Below, piece after piece: positions 1 through 5,511 of a stretch of DNA of 11,609 nucleotides. The notes under the pieces were generated by a model. It saw only the letters and a program-made list of their open reading frames with translations. It was not told the origin of the DNA and did not search any database. Both the position numbers and the translations under genes were made by a program. Each line of letters starts with the position of its first letter. Position 1 is the first letter of the stretch. The stretch comes from CAZOGW01 sp964579415 (GTDB lineage: Bacteria > Actinomycetota > Acidimicrobiia > Spongiisociales > UBA5794): NCBI GenBank assembly GCA_964579415.1, contig CAZOGW010000098.1, positions 1-11,609 of the forward strand, in the 5' to 3' direction.

Positions 1-53
1 AGGCCCGTCGCCAGGGTAGTGAACCGACGGGGCCACAACCTGCGGGAACCGTG

Positions 54-66
54 CGCCGGACCGGCG
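54..66. promoter_or_regulatory. Perfect dyad upstream of qorB, possible operator
   Basis: Six-base arms CGCCGG and CCGGCG flank a single central A, giving a perfect dyad 54 bases before the qorB start. A TACGCT hexamer at 82-87 could be the qorB -10 element, in which case the dyad would cover the -35 region. The dyad is visible; the operator role is inferred. In GC-rich DNA such palindromes also arise by chance. Confidence 0.2.
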
Positions 67-104
67 TGTCCCTGAGCGTCGTACGCTTCCGCCGACACCC
101 CATC

Positions 105-114
105 GGAGGAGGAG
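105..114 (+). promoter_or_regulatory. Strong Shine-Dalgarno of qorB
   Basis: GGAGGAGGAG lies six bases before the ATG at 121. It fixes the qorB start and marks this gene as having a leadered transcript, unlike most other first genes in this window. Confidence 0.8.
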
Positions 115-120
115 CCCTCA

Positions 121-984
121 ATGACCGCGTACGCCGTCACCGCCGCCACCGGGCATCTCGGACGACTCGTCGTCGACAAGTTGATAGAGAGGGGTGCCCA
201 TCCCGGGGACATCGTGGCGATCGCCCGGACGCCGGAGAAGGCGGCGGACCTGGCCGGCCGCGGTGTGGTGGTGCGGGAGGGTGACTATGGGAGCCCCGAG
301 ACGTTGCCGGCGGCACTCGAGGGCGTCGACCGGCTTCTCCTCATCTCCGGCACCGACATGGGGCAGCGTGTCGCCCAGCACACCGGCGTCATCGAGGCGG
401 CGAAGGCGGCCGGTGTCGAGCGCATCACCTACACCAGCATCCTCCACGGCGAGGGCTCCCCGATCAACCTGGCAAACGAGCACATCGGCACCGAAGCGGC
501 GCTCCGCGACTCGGGGGTCGCCTACACCGTCCTCCGCAACGGCAGCTACATCGAGAACTACACCGACCAGCTCGGCCAGTACCTCGCCTCGGGCGTCATC
601 CTCGGAGCCACCAACGACGCTCGCATCGCCGGGGCCACCCGCGCCGACTTCGCCGAGGCCGCCGCCGTGGTGCTCGTCACCGACGGCCACGACAACGCCG
701 TCTACGAACTGGGCGGCCAGCCCACCTTCGACCACTCCGACATCGCCGCTGCCGTCACCGAGGTCACCGGGACACTCGTGGTGTACAACAACCTCACCGT
801 GGATGAGCTCGCCTCCACCCTTGCCGGTTTCGGTCTCGACCCCGCTATCGCCGGGTTCGTCGCCGAAATCGACCGCGGCGTCGCCGCCGGGGGCTGGGAC
901 ACCGACTCGCGCGACCTGGAGCGGCTCCTCGGTCGGCCCACCACCTCCCTGATCGACGCAGTACGCGCCGCCGCCACGGCCTGA
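121..984 (+). CDS. qorB: NAD(P)H:quinone oxidoreductase type 2 (QorB-like, NmrA/atypical SDR family)
   Basis: This 287-residue protein is very close in length and sequence pattern to E. coli QorB (YtfG), which reduces quinones with NADPH in the cytosol. It is an atypical short-chain dehydrogenase with an N-terminal Rossmann fold. Family blocks seen are the glycine-rich loop at residues 7-14, VAIARTPEKA near 37, LLLISGTDMGQR near 77, AAGVERITYTS near 102, and YTVLRNGSYIENY near 140. Residue 8 of the glycine loop is Ala (TAATGHLG), where QorB has Gly (TGATGQLG). The start is set by a strong ribosome site at 105-114. The gene converges on an AraC-type regulator with six bases between the stop codons. 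Family assignment is firm; the substrate in this organism is inferred. Confidence 0.9.
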   Translation: MTAYAVTAATGHLGRLVVDKLIERGAHPGDIVAIARTPEKAADLAGRGVVVREGDYGSPETLPAALEGVDRLLLISGTDMGQRVAQHTGVIEAAKAAGVERITYTSILHGEGSPINLANEHIGTEAALRDSGVAYTVLRNGSYIENYTDQLGQYLASGVILGATNDARIAGATRADFAEAAAVVLVTDGHDNAVYELGGQPTFDHSDIAAAVTEVTGTLVVYNNLTVDELASTLAGFGLDPAIAGFVAEIDRGVAAGGWDTDSRDLERLLGRPTTSLIDAVRAAATA

Positions 985-1001
985 ACCGCGTCAGGCGGTT
1001 C
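983..1001. terminator. Hairpin spanning two convergent stop codons
   Basis: GAACCGC and GCGGTTC form a perfect 7-bp stem with a five-base loop. The hairpin contains the ends of both convergent stop codons, qorB on plus and the AraC gene on minus. There is no T-tract, so its strength as a terminator is unknown. A bidirectional role is inferred from position. Confidence 0.45.
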
Positions 1002-1923
1002 GACGCCGGTACTCCCTCGGGCTGAAGCCGTGGACGCGCTTGAAGGCGGCGCTGAGGGCGAACGGGTTGGCGTAGCCCACCTGGCGGGCGACCGCGCCCA
1101 CCGTGGTCCCCGGCTCCTTGAGAAGGTCGGCGGCGAGCGCCAGCCTCCGCTCGGTGAGGTACGTCATCGGCGGCTCGCCCACCAGGTCGGTGAAACGACG
1201 AGCCAGGGTCGCACGCGACGCTCCCACCTCGGTGGCGAGGCCGGCGACGGTCCACGGGTGGGCGGGGTTGTCCTGCAGCAGACGCAGCGCCGGTCCCACG
1301 ACGGGGTCGGAGCTGGCTCGGAACCAGCCGGGGGTGTCTTCGGCGCGGGCGAACCACGTCCGTAGCACGGCGACGACGAGAAGATCGAGCAGCCGGTCGA
1401 GCACGACCTGCTGGCCCGGTGCCTCTTTGACCATCTCGGCGCCGAGCAGGTCGACGAGCGGCGCGCCCAGGTCGGTTGCGGGCACCACCACCAGGCGGGG
1501 AAGGGCACCGAGGAGCCGGCCGCCCAGCTCGTTGACGTGCTCGTAGGTGCCGATGAGCACCTCGGTGGACCCTGTGGTGGTGTTGCCCATGGTGCGCACG
1601 CCGCGACGGAGGCTGTCCATGACGCTCTCCCCGGTGGTCGTCGTGCACATCCCGCCCGGGAGGGCCACCACCTGGGTCGGTGTGCCCGGCGGGTCGGCGA
1701 AGGCGTAGGGCTCGGGGCCGCACACGATGGCCACTTCACCGGCCGCCAGCCGGGCCGGCTCGGAGCCGGGGATCGTCACCCAGGCCTCGCCCCGCAGGGC
1801 GGCCACCAGTGCCAGTGGCGCCCGGTCGTCAACCCAGATCGACCACGGTGGATCGAGCAACATGCGCAGCAGGAAGGCCTGGCGGGCCCGAGGGCCGTCG
1901 AGCATTCCGGCGAAGGCGTCCAT
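991..1923 (-). CDS. AraC family transcriptional regulator with cupin-like sensor domain
   Basis: This 310-residue regulator has two parts. Residues 1 to about 190 resemble the AraC_binding_2/cupin_6 sensor, with PPWSIWVDD near 25 and a beta-rich stretch containing ALRGEAWVTI near 42. The last 100 or so residues form the double helix-turn-helix DNA-binding domain: TVAGLATEVGASRATLARRF, then VGAVARQVGYANPFALSAAF and the family ending FKRVHGFSPREYRR. The start at 1923 is supported by TATGTT six bases upstream, a leaderless-type -10. The gene converges with qorB and diverges from the split-barrel protein at 2017, so either could be a target. The effector cannot be read from the sequence. Members of this subfamily often sit beside dehydrogenases or SDR genes. 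Confidence 0.9.
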   Translation of the reverse strand: MDAFAGMLDGPRARQAFLLRMLLDPPWSIWVDDRAPLALVAALRGEAWVTIPGSEPARLAAGEVAIVCGPEPYAFADPPGTPTQVVALPGGMCTTTTGESVMDSLRRGVRTMGNTTTGSTEVLIGTYEHVNELGGRLLGALPRLVVVPATDLGAPLVDLLGAEMVKEAPGQQVVLDRLLDLLVVAVLRTWFARAEDTPGWFRASSDPVVGPALRLLQDNPAHPWTVAGLATEVGASRATLARRFTDLVGEPPMTYLTERRLALAADLLKEPGTTVGAVARQVGYANPFALSAAFKRVHGFSPREYRRRTA

Positions 1924-1929
1924 CGGCCC

Positions 1930-1935
1930 AACATA
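1930..1935 (-). promoter_or_regulatory. -10 element of the AraC gene (leaderless type)
   Basis: TATGTT on the minus strand ends six bases before the ATG at 1923, matching the TANNNT -10 pattern at leaderless spacing. No clear -35 is visible. Confidence 0.6.
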
Positions 1936-2004
1936 TCAGAAGGACCGAGACTTTCGCGTATGGAATCGAGCCTTTCGACCATGGACGCGCTCGCCGAGCT
2001 CTGG

Positions 2005-2010
2005 TCTAGT
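2005..2010 (+). promoter_or_regulatory. Candidate -10 of the split-barrel gene (leaderless type)
   Basis: TCTAGT ends six bases before the ATG at 2017. It matches TANNNT except at the second base. It shares the divergent region with the -10 of the AraC gene on the other strand. Confidence 0.4.
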
Positions 2011-2016
2011 ACCGCC

Positions 2017-2535
2017 ATGACCGCCACATACGCCCCCGCCGCCCCCGCGACGTTCTCTCCCGACCCTGATTACGTCGCCCGACTCGTCGCCCGCCGCTCG
2101 TTCGCCAACCTCGCCACCGTGTCGCCGCAGGGCAGGGCGCACGTCGCCGGTGTCCTCTACCAGCTCGTCGACGGCGACCTGTACGTGAGCACCGATCGCT
2201 CCAGCCGCAAGGCCCGCAACATCGCCGCCAACCCCCACGCCGCCGTGACCATCCCGGTGCGGCGCGTCCCCGTCGGTCCTCCCTCACAGATCCAGTTCCA
2301 AGCCACCGCCGAGATCCTCGACCGAGAAGACTCCCGGGTCCGCTATCTGGTCGACACCGGCCGGCTGGCCGCCATCACCTCCCACGGAGAACTCGATCTG
2401 CCCGATGGATGCATTCTCAGGATCACCCCATCCGCACGCCTTCACACCTACGGCCTGGGGATGTCCCTCCTCCACCTCATCCGCCACCCCCTCGACGCCG
2501 CCGGAGTCGTGTGGTGGGACGTACGTAGTACCTAG
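2017..2535 (+). CDS. PPOX-class split-barrel protein, probably F420- or FMN-dependent
   Basis: This 172-residue protein has the pyridoxamine 5'-phosphate oxidase-like split beta-barrel pattern: RSFANLATVSPQGRAHVAGV near 29, LYVSTDRSSRKARNIAANPH near 56, and AAVTIPV after it. In actinobacteria such proteins usually bind F420, FMN or heme and reduce small molecules; the exact cofactor cannot be decided here. The frame stays open far upstream, with ATGs at 1960 and 1981. The start at 2017 is chosen because the domain begins about 20 residues later and TCTAGT lies six bases before it. The stop at 2533-2535 lies inside a 7-bp repeat array, so the last residues (VRST) are repeat-encoded. It is divergent from the AraC regulator and converges on the zinc-ribbon gene, 10 bases apart. 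Confidence 0.85.
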   Translation: MTATYAPAAPATFSPDPDYVARLVARRSFANLATVSPQGRAHVAGVLYQLVDGDLYVSTDRSSRKARNIAANPHAAVTIPVRRVPVGPPSQIQFQATAEILDREDSRVRYLVDTGRLAAITSHGELDLPDGCILRITPSARLHTYGLGMSLLHLIRHPLDAAGVVWWDVRST

Positions 2536-2548
2536 TACGTAGTACCTA
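2519..2548. repeat. Heptamer array between convergent genes
   Basis: Tandem 7-bp units of the form TAC(C/G)TAG run through 2522-2548, giving about four units. The array carries the plus-strand TAG stop of the split-barrel gene (2533-2535) and, on the minus strand, the TAG stop of the zinc-ribbon gene (2548-2546). It fills the space between the two convergent genes. Confidence 0.9.
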
Positions 2549-3166
2549 ATTCTCGAACATGCCGTCGGTGACCTCGGCGAGGATGCCGCGGACGTGGGCT
2601 GCGGTGAGCCCGAGGGCGGCGCCGATGCGTCGCAGCGCCTCCACCTCGTCGGTGTGGAGCCCGCCGTCGCCCACGGCGACACCCCCGAGCGCCATCATCA
2701 GGCTCTCCTTGCCGAGTTCGTTGAGCGAGCCGGCCACCTTCGACAGTGCTCCGGTGAGGTCCGCTCCGGGCATCGACCGCAGGTCGGCTTCCAGGTCGTG
2801 CATCGTGTACGGCGTGTCAGCGTAGGTCTCGATCACAGCCAGGCCGGAGTGCTTCTCGGTGTCCCCGACACTCCCGTCGGCGACCAGGATCGCCACCACG
2901 GCGTGGCGCACCGCATCCGCCAGGTCGTTCATCATCTGCGCCGCCGTCGGCATGGTGAGCACCTTGGGGTCGTAGGCGGTCTTGCACGACGAGCACTCGA
3001 CCATCTCGCCGAGGATGTTGAGCGGGATGATGGGGATGAAGAACAGGGCGAACCAGTTACGGGCCTGTTTGCGCCGGTAGGGGCGGTCGCCGCCCTCGTT
3101 GGGGCAGGCGAAGGTTCCCTCGGTGAGGACCGTGTAGCGGGGCCGCAGCCCGAAGATCAGCAGCAT
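2546..3166 (-). CDS. Zinc-ribbon protein with C-terminal TerB-like domain
   Basis: This 206-residue protein has two modules. Residues 1-65 look like a zinc-ribbon_15 domain, with the conserved aromatic block NWFALFFIPIIPLNILGE (37-54) between two expected CxxC knuckles. The second knuckle is intact (C58, C61). The first reads CPNEGG, with Glu24 where the second Cys is expected, so only three Cys ligands remain. Residues about 72-205 are helical with two TerB-like halves, each holding an acidic DG...E element (LVADGSVGDTEK and VAVGDGGLHTDEVEALRRIG). TerB-like domains bind metal or act as scaffolds near membranes; tellurite resistance should not be assumed. It lies 12 bases after the hypothetical gene and is likely cotranscribed. 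AAGGGA lies close before its ATG, and TAGGGT nine bases before it could give a second start. The stop is in a heptamer array. Confidence 0.75.
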   Translation of the reverse strand: MLLIFGLRPRYTVLTEGTFACPNEGGDRPYRRKQARNWFALFFIPIIPLNILGEMVECSSCKTAYDPKVLTMPTAAQMMNDLADAVRHAVVAILVADGSVGDTEKHSGLAVIETYADTPYTMHDLEADLRSMPGADLTGALSKVAGSLNELGKESLMMALGGVAVGDGGLHTDEVEALRRIGAALGLTAAHVRGILAEVTDGMFEN

Positions 3167-3175
3167 GGTCCCTTC

Positions 3176-3181
3176 ACCCTA
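3176..3181 (-). promoter_or_regulatory. Possible internal -10 of the zinc-ribbon gene
   Basis: TAGGGT on the minus strand ends nine bases before the ATG at 3166 and begins with the TAG stop codon of the upstream gene. The spacing is longer than for other genes here, and the AAGGGA next to the start suggests ordinary operon translation instead. Confidence 0.3.
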
Positions 3182-3751
3182 CCGCCGGTCGGGGTACTGC
3201 ACCGGGACGGCCCCCGCCACAGTGGAGCCCGGGTTCACGGCGACCATCCCGCGCGGTTCGGCAGCGGCCTCCCAGGGCCGGGCCACCACATGCCACGCCA
3301 GCAGCACCGCCGAGGTGGGGATCCCGAGCTGGCACTGCACCTTGACGTGGTTGTACGAGACGGGCGAACCGCGCAAGGTCGCGATCGGGGCGTTGGCCAC
3401 CTCCAGGTGCCAGCGGTGCATGTGGTCGGAGACGAGATCGAAGTTGAAGCGGTGGCCGGTGATATCCCAGCGCCGACCCATCCAGGACCGGCGCACGATG
3501 CGGCCCACCTCCTCGGCGCCCTCGATTCCCTCGGTCACGTCGAGGGCGTGGACCGTGCCCATCCCGGCCGGTTCCAGTAGCAGCCGGGTGCCGTCCGCAA
3601 CGTCGGCGACGCTGACATAGGTACGTCCGGAGCGCTGGATGCCGGCCAGTTGCCGGCCGCCGGCGTCGACCAGGGTCCAGCGTGACGAGAACCACGGGCT
3701 GCGCAGCTCGACGTCGCCGTAGACCATGGACAGCGGTCGCTGGCGGTGCAT
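3179..3751 (-). CDS. Conserved-looking hypothetical protein, beta-rich
   Basis: I do not recognise this 190-residue protein with confidence. It has no signal peptide or clear membrane helix. It is rich in alternating hydrophobic stretches typical of beta strands (WTLVDAGGRQLAGI, RTYVSVADVADGTRLLL) and has aromatic blocks such as RRSWMGRRWDITGHRFNFD and HRWHLEV, then a hydrophobic helix near the end (TSAVLLAWHVVARPWEAA). A distant resemblance to tubby/LURP-one-type folds is possible but is only a guess. An in-frame ATG exists at 3790, overlapping the divergent exonuclease start. The ATG at 3751 is preferred because TACGGT lies exactly six bases before it. It is the first gene of an operon with the zinc-ribbon/TerB-like gene and shares a divergent promoter with the exonuclease. 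Confidence 0.7.
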   Translation of the reverse strand: MHRQRPLSMVYGDVELRSPWFSSRWTLVDAGGRQLAGIQRSGRTYVSVADVADGTRLLLEPAGMGTVHALDVTEGIEGAEEVGRIVRRSWMGRRWDITGHRFNFDLVSDHMHRWHLEVANAPIATLRGSPVSYNHVKVQCQLGIPTSAVLLAWHVVARPWEAAAEPRGMVAVNPGSTVAGAVPVQYPDRR

Positions 3752-3757
3752 CGGGCC

Positions 3758-3763
3758 ACCGTA
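3758..3763 (-). promoter_or_regulatory. -10 of the hypothetical/zinc-ribbon operon (leaderless type)
   Basis: TACGGT on the minus strand ends six bases before the ATG at 3751. Only 13 bases separate it from the divergent -10 at 3777-3782. Confidence 0.55.
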
Positions 3764-3776
3764 GTGGACCAGGCGA

Positions 3777-3782
3777 TAGGGT
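3777..3782 (+). promoter_or_regulatory. -10 of the exonuclease gene (leaderless type)
   Basis: TAGGGT ends six bases before the ATG at 3789. No good -35 is visible at 16-18 bases upstream. Confidence 0.6.
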
Positions 3783-3788
3783 GCTGTC

Positions 3789-4658
3789 ATGCAGCTTCAC
3801 CTCATCGACGGCACCTACGAGCTGTTCCGGGCCCACTTCGGCGTCCCCAGCCGCCAGGCGCCCGACGGCACCGAGATCGGCGCCACCTACGGCATCCTCG
3901 CCTCCACGATCGGGCTTCTTTCCGAGCCCGGTGTCACCCACGTCGCCGCCGCCTTCGACTCGGTGATCGAGTCGTTCCGCAACGAGGTCTATGCCGGCTA
4001 CAAGACCTCGGAGGGGATCCCGCCGGAGCTCCACGCCCAGTTCCCGGTCGCCGAGCGGGCGATGCGGGCACTGGGGGTCACGGTGTGGTCGATGTACGAG
4101 TTCGAGACCGACGACGCCCTGGCCTCGGCGGCGCTCCGCTTCGCCGACGACGTCGAGCGTGTCGTCGTGATGAGCCCCGACAAGGACATGACCCAGCTCT
4201 ACGGAAACCCGAAGATCGTCGGCTACAACGTACGCACCCGCGAGGTCATCGACGAGACGGCGGTCATCGCCAAGTTCGGGGTGGTGCCCGAGTCGATCCC
4301 CGACTACCTGGGTCTGGTCGGCGACTCCGCCGACGGCTTCCCCGGCCTCCCCGGCTGGGGCGCCAAGTCGGCGGCGGCGGTGCTGGCCCGCTACGGGCAC
4401 ATCGAGGACATCCCGCTCTCCGCGGCCCGCTGGGACGTCCAGGTGCGCGGCGCCGACAAGCTGGCCGCCACGCTGCGGGAGCGGATGAGTGATGCCCTGC
4501 TCTACCGTTTCATCGCCCGGCTCCGCCCCGACGTCCCCCTCGTCGAGGATCTGCCGGACCTGGAGTGGAAGGGCGCCCACCGTGCCGAGTTCACCGCCCT
4601 CTGCGACGAGCTCGGCTTCGATACCCTGCGCTCCCGTCCCGCGCTGTGGCAGGACTGA
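3789..4658 (+). CDS. Stand-alone 5'-3' exonuclease / flap endonuclease (FEN, PIN-like with H3TH)
   Basis: This 289-residue protein matches the 5'-nuclease domain of DNA polymerase I but stands alone, like mycobacterial FenA-type enzymes. It is expected to remove 5' flaps and RNA primers during lagging-strand synthesis and repair. All metal-binding acidic positions known from T5 FEN have counterparts at matching spacing: D7, D57, E106-x-D108-D109, D131-x-D133, and D179-xx-D182. YK at 71-72 fits the arch tyrosine-lysine pair. The H3TH DNA-binding motif is GDSADGFPGLPGWGAKSAAA (178-197). The enzyme is therefore predicted to be active, unlike ExoIX-type paralogs that lack some acids. Its start is fixed by TAGGGT six bases upstream. 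It is divergent from the hypothetical gene; no polymerase gene is adjacent. Confidence 0.93.
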   Translation: MQLHLIDGTYELFRAHFGVPSRQAPDGTEIGATYGILASTIGLLSEPGVTHVAAAFDSVIESFRNEVYAGYKTSEGIPPELHAQFPVAERAMRALGVTVWSMYEFETDDALASAALRFADDVERVVVMSPDKDMTQLYGNPKIVGYNVRTREVIDETAVIAKFGVVPESIPDYLGLVGDSADGFPGLPGWGAKSAAAVLARYGHIEDIPLSAARWDVQVRGADKLAATLRERMSDALLYRFIARLRPDVPLVEDLPDLEWKGAHRAEFTALCDELGFDTLRSRPALWQD

Positions 4659-4686
4659 CAACGACTGCCAGCAGAGAGCAGGGGTA

Positions 4687-4715
4687 TTGCCGTGGAGTCA
4701 TGTGTCTGGCATGGT
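4687..4715 (+). promoter_or_regulatory. Promoter of the coiled-coil gene (leaderless type)
   Basis: TTGCCG (4687-4692) and CATGGT (4710-4715) are separated by 17 bases, and the ATG at 4722 follows six bases after the -10. This is one of the few promoters here with a recognisable -35. Confidence 0.45.
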
Positions 4716-4721
4716 GCGGGC

Positions 4722-5114
4722 ATGGGCGCCTCGGAAGCTCGCCGCCATGAGATGTACACTGGCCTGAGCCGCAAGCTGGGGCCCGATCTGGCGGACACGC
4801 TCATGACATACCTGCCAACGACACCCGGTACGGATCTGGCGACCAGGGACGACTTGAGCTCGGGTCTCGCCGGCGTCCGCTCGGAGATCGCCGAGTTGCG
4901 CGCCGACTTCCGCGATCTCCGGGCGGAGTTCGGCAGCCTCAGGGGAGGGTTCGGCAGTCTCAGGGGAGAGTTCGGCGCCTTCCGGTCGGAGATGCACGCC
5001 GACCTCGCCGCCCAGGGTCAGCGTATCGACAAGCTCCAGCACACCCTCGTGGTCGGCCTGATATCGATCGTGGTGGCGCTGATCGCCCTCATCGGCGCCG
5101 TCCTCCTCGGCTGA
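4722..5114 (+). CDS. Small coiled-coil membrane protein (CCDC90/DUF1640-like architecture)
   Basis: This 130-residue protein has three parts. Residues 10-45 form a short conserved-looking region (MYTGLSRKLGPDLADTLMTYLP, then TDLATRDDL). Residues 46-106 form a coiled coil with seven-residue periodicity of the form LRxxFxx. Residues 108-130 form one hydrophobic transmembrane helix ending almost at the C-terminus. Similar short proteins are common hypotheticals in actinobacteria; their function is unknown. The middle heptads come from a near-perfect 21-bp DNA duplication at 4929-4970 with AGG codons unlike the neighbourhood. The start at 4722 is preferred to 4692 and 4752 because of the -10 six bases before it. 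It is monocistronic and tail-anchored, with the coiled coil probably cytoplasmic. Confidence 0.75.
   Translation: MGASEARRHEMYTGLSRKLGPDLADTLMTYLPTTPGTDLATRDDLSSGLAGVRSEIAELRADFRDLRAEFGSLRGGFGSLRGEFGAFRSEMHADLAAQGQRIDKLQHTLVVGLISIVVALIALIGAVLLG
4929..4970 (+). repeat. 21-bp tandem duplication inside the coiled-coil gene
   Basis: Two 21-base copies (4929-4949 and 4950-4970) differ at two positions and each encode one heptad, FGSLRGG and FGSLRGE. A more diverged copy precedes them at 4908-4928 and a partial one follows at 4971. Confidence 0.9.
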
Positions 5115-5165
5115 TCCTTGCCTGAATGTGGCTCAGGTGCCGGGAGGTGTGGTGACCGGGGCGGT

Positions 5166-5195
5166 GTACCACTGACCGATCACGAGGTACCACTG
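5166..5195. repeat. Direct repeat GTACCACTG, two copies 21 bp apart
   Basis: GTACCACTG occurs at 5166-5174 and 5187-5195, exactly 21 bases apart, i.e. two helical turns on the same face of DNA. Read on the minus strand, the same bases encode QWY twice in an open frame. Confidence 0.7.
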
Positions 5196-5221
5196 TGCCG
5201 AGGCGGGGACTGAGGAGAGTT

Positions 5222-5257
5222 GCGAGAGCGGGGCTGTAGGAGCAGCCCCGCTCTCGC
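5222..5257. terminator. Perfect 15-bp GC-rich hairpin, probable terminator
   Basis: GCGAGAGCGGGGCTG pairs perfectly with CAGCCCCGCTCTCGC around a six-base loop (TAGGAG). It lies 108 bases past the coiled-coil stop. The plus-strand sequence after it (TCTCTC) is only weakly T-rich. It may act in both directions. Confidence 0.65.
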
Positions 5258-5483
5258 TCTCTCGCCGGTGGAGTGGGTTGGTCACGCGCCGTTGGAGCCC
5301 ACCGGTTTGAGGAGCCTCGGGTCGACGAGTCCCCCCGGGGGTTGGCGATGGGGAAGGAGCGCCCTCTGCCCCATCGATCCCGCTGTCATTCGTCACCCGT
5401 GTCATCGAGATACCCACGTCCTCCTGGAGGCGCCTTGTCTCACCGGGGGCAAGCTATCCCCACCGGGTTTCGCTGGGGTTGCC

Positions 5484-5511
5484 CGCAGGTTTCGGGCATG
5501 GAAAGCCTGCG
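5484..5511 (-). terminator. Hairpin immediately after the MpaB-family stop
   Basis: On the minus strand CGCAGGCTTTC pairs with GAAACCTGCG, with one bulged base and a seven-base loop. The stem begins at the base right after the TAA stop (5514-5512). No U-tract follows. Confidence 0.55.

Larger units (their letters stand above)
5115..5511. other. Gene-free, hairpin-rich intergenic region
   Basis: No convincing gene fills this 397-base space between the coiled-coil gene and the convergent MpaB-family gene. Open frames in it have poor third-position G/C. It holds a 9-base direct repeat (5166-5195), a perfect 15-bp hairpin (5222-5257), a 7-bp stem pairing 5265-5271 with 5299-5305, a perfect 8-bp stem pairing 5346-5353 with 5369-5376, and a hairpin against the end of the MpaB gene (5484-5511). 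The density of structure suggests terminators and possibly a structured RNA, but I recognise no known RNA family. Confidence 0.6.

Noticed and set aside
1537..2016. Upstream in-frame extension of the split-barrel gene, with ATGs at 1960 and 1981
   Set aside because: The frame is antisense to the AraC gene over most of its length and the added residues look like antisense translation. The fold begins about 20 residues after 2017, and a -10-like hexamer supports 2017.
2546..3166. Tellurite-resistance function for the TerB-like protein
   Set aside because: No other ter genes are present, and TerB-like domains occur in many proteins unrelated to tellurite.
3174..4661. 495-codon minus-strand open frame opposite the exonuclease
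   Set aside because: It is antisense to a FEN gene with all catalytic residues intact; high GC leaves the antisense frame open.
5133..5417. 94-codon minus-strand frame with AGGAGG near its start
   Set aside because: Third-position G/C is low for most of its length and it runs through a 15-bp hairpin. The AGGAGG spacing is poor for both the GTG (2 nt) and the ATG (14 nt). Only the last part looks coding.
5430..5490. Resemblance of the minus strand to a c-di-GMP-I riboswitch (GGGCAACCCC...GAAA...GGGGA)
   Set aside because: The conserved CGCAAAGC core is absent, and the region lies downstream, not upstream, of the minus-strand gene.
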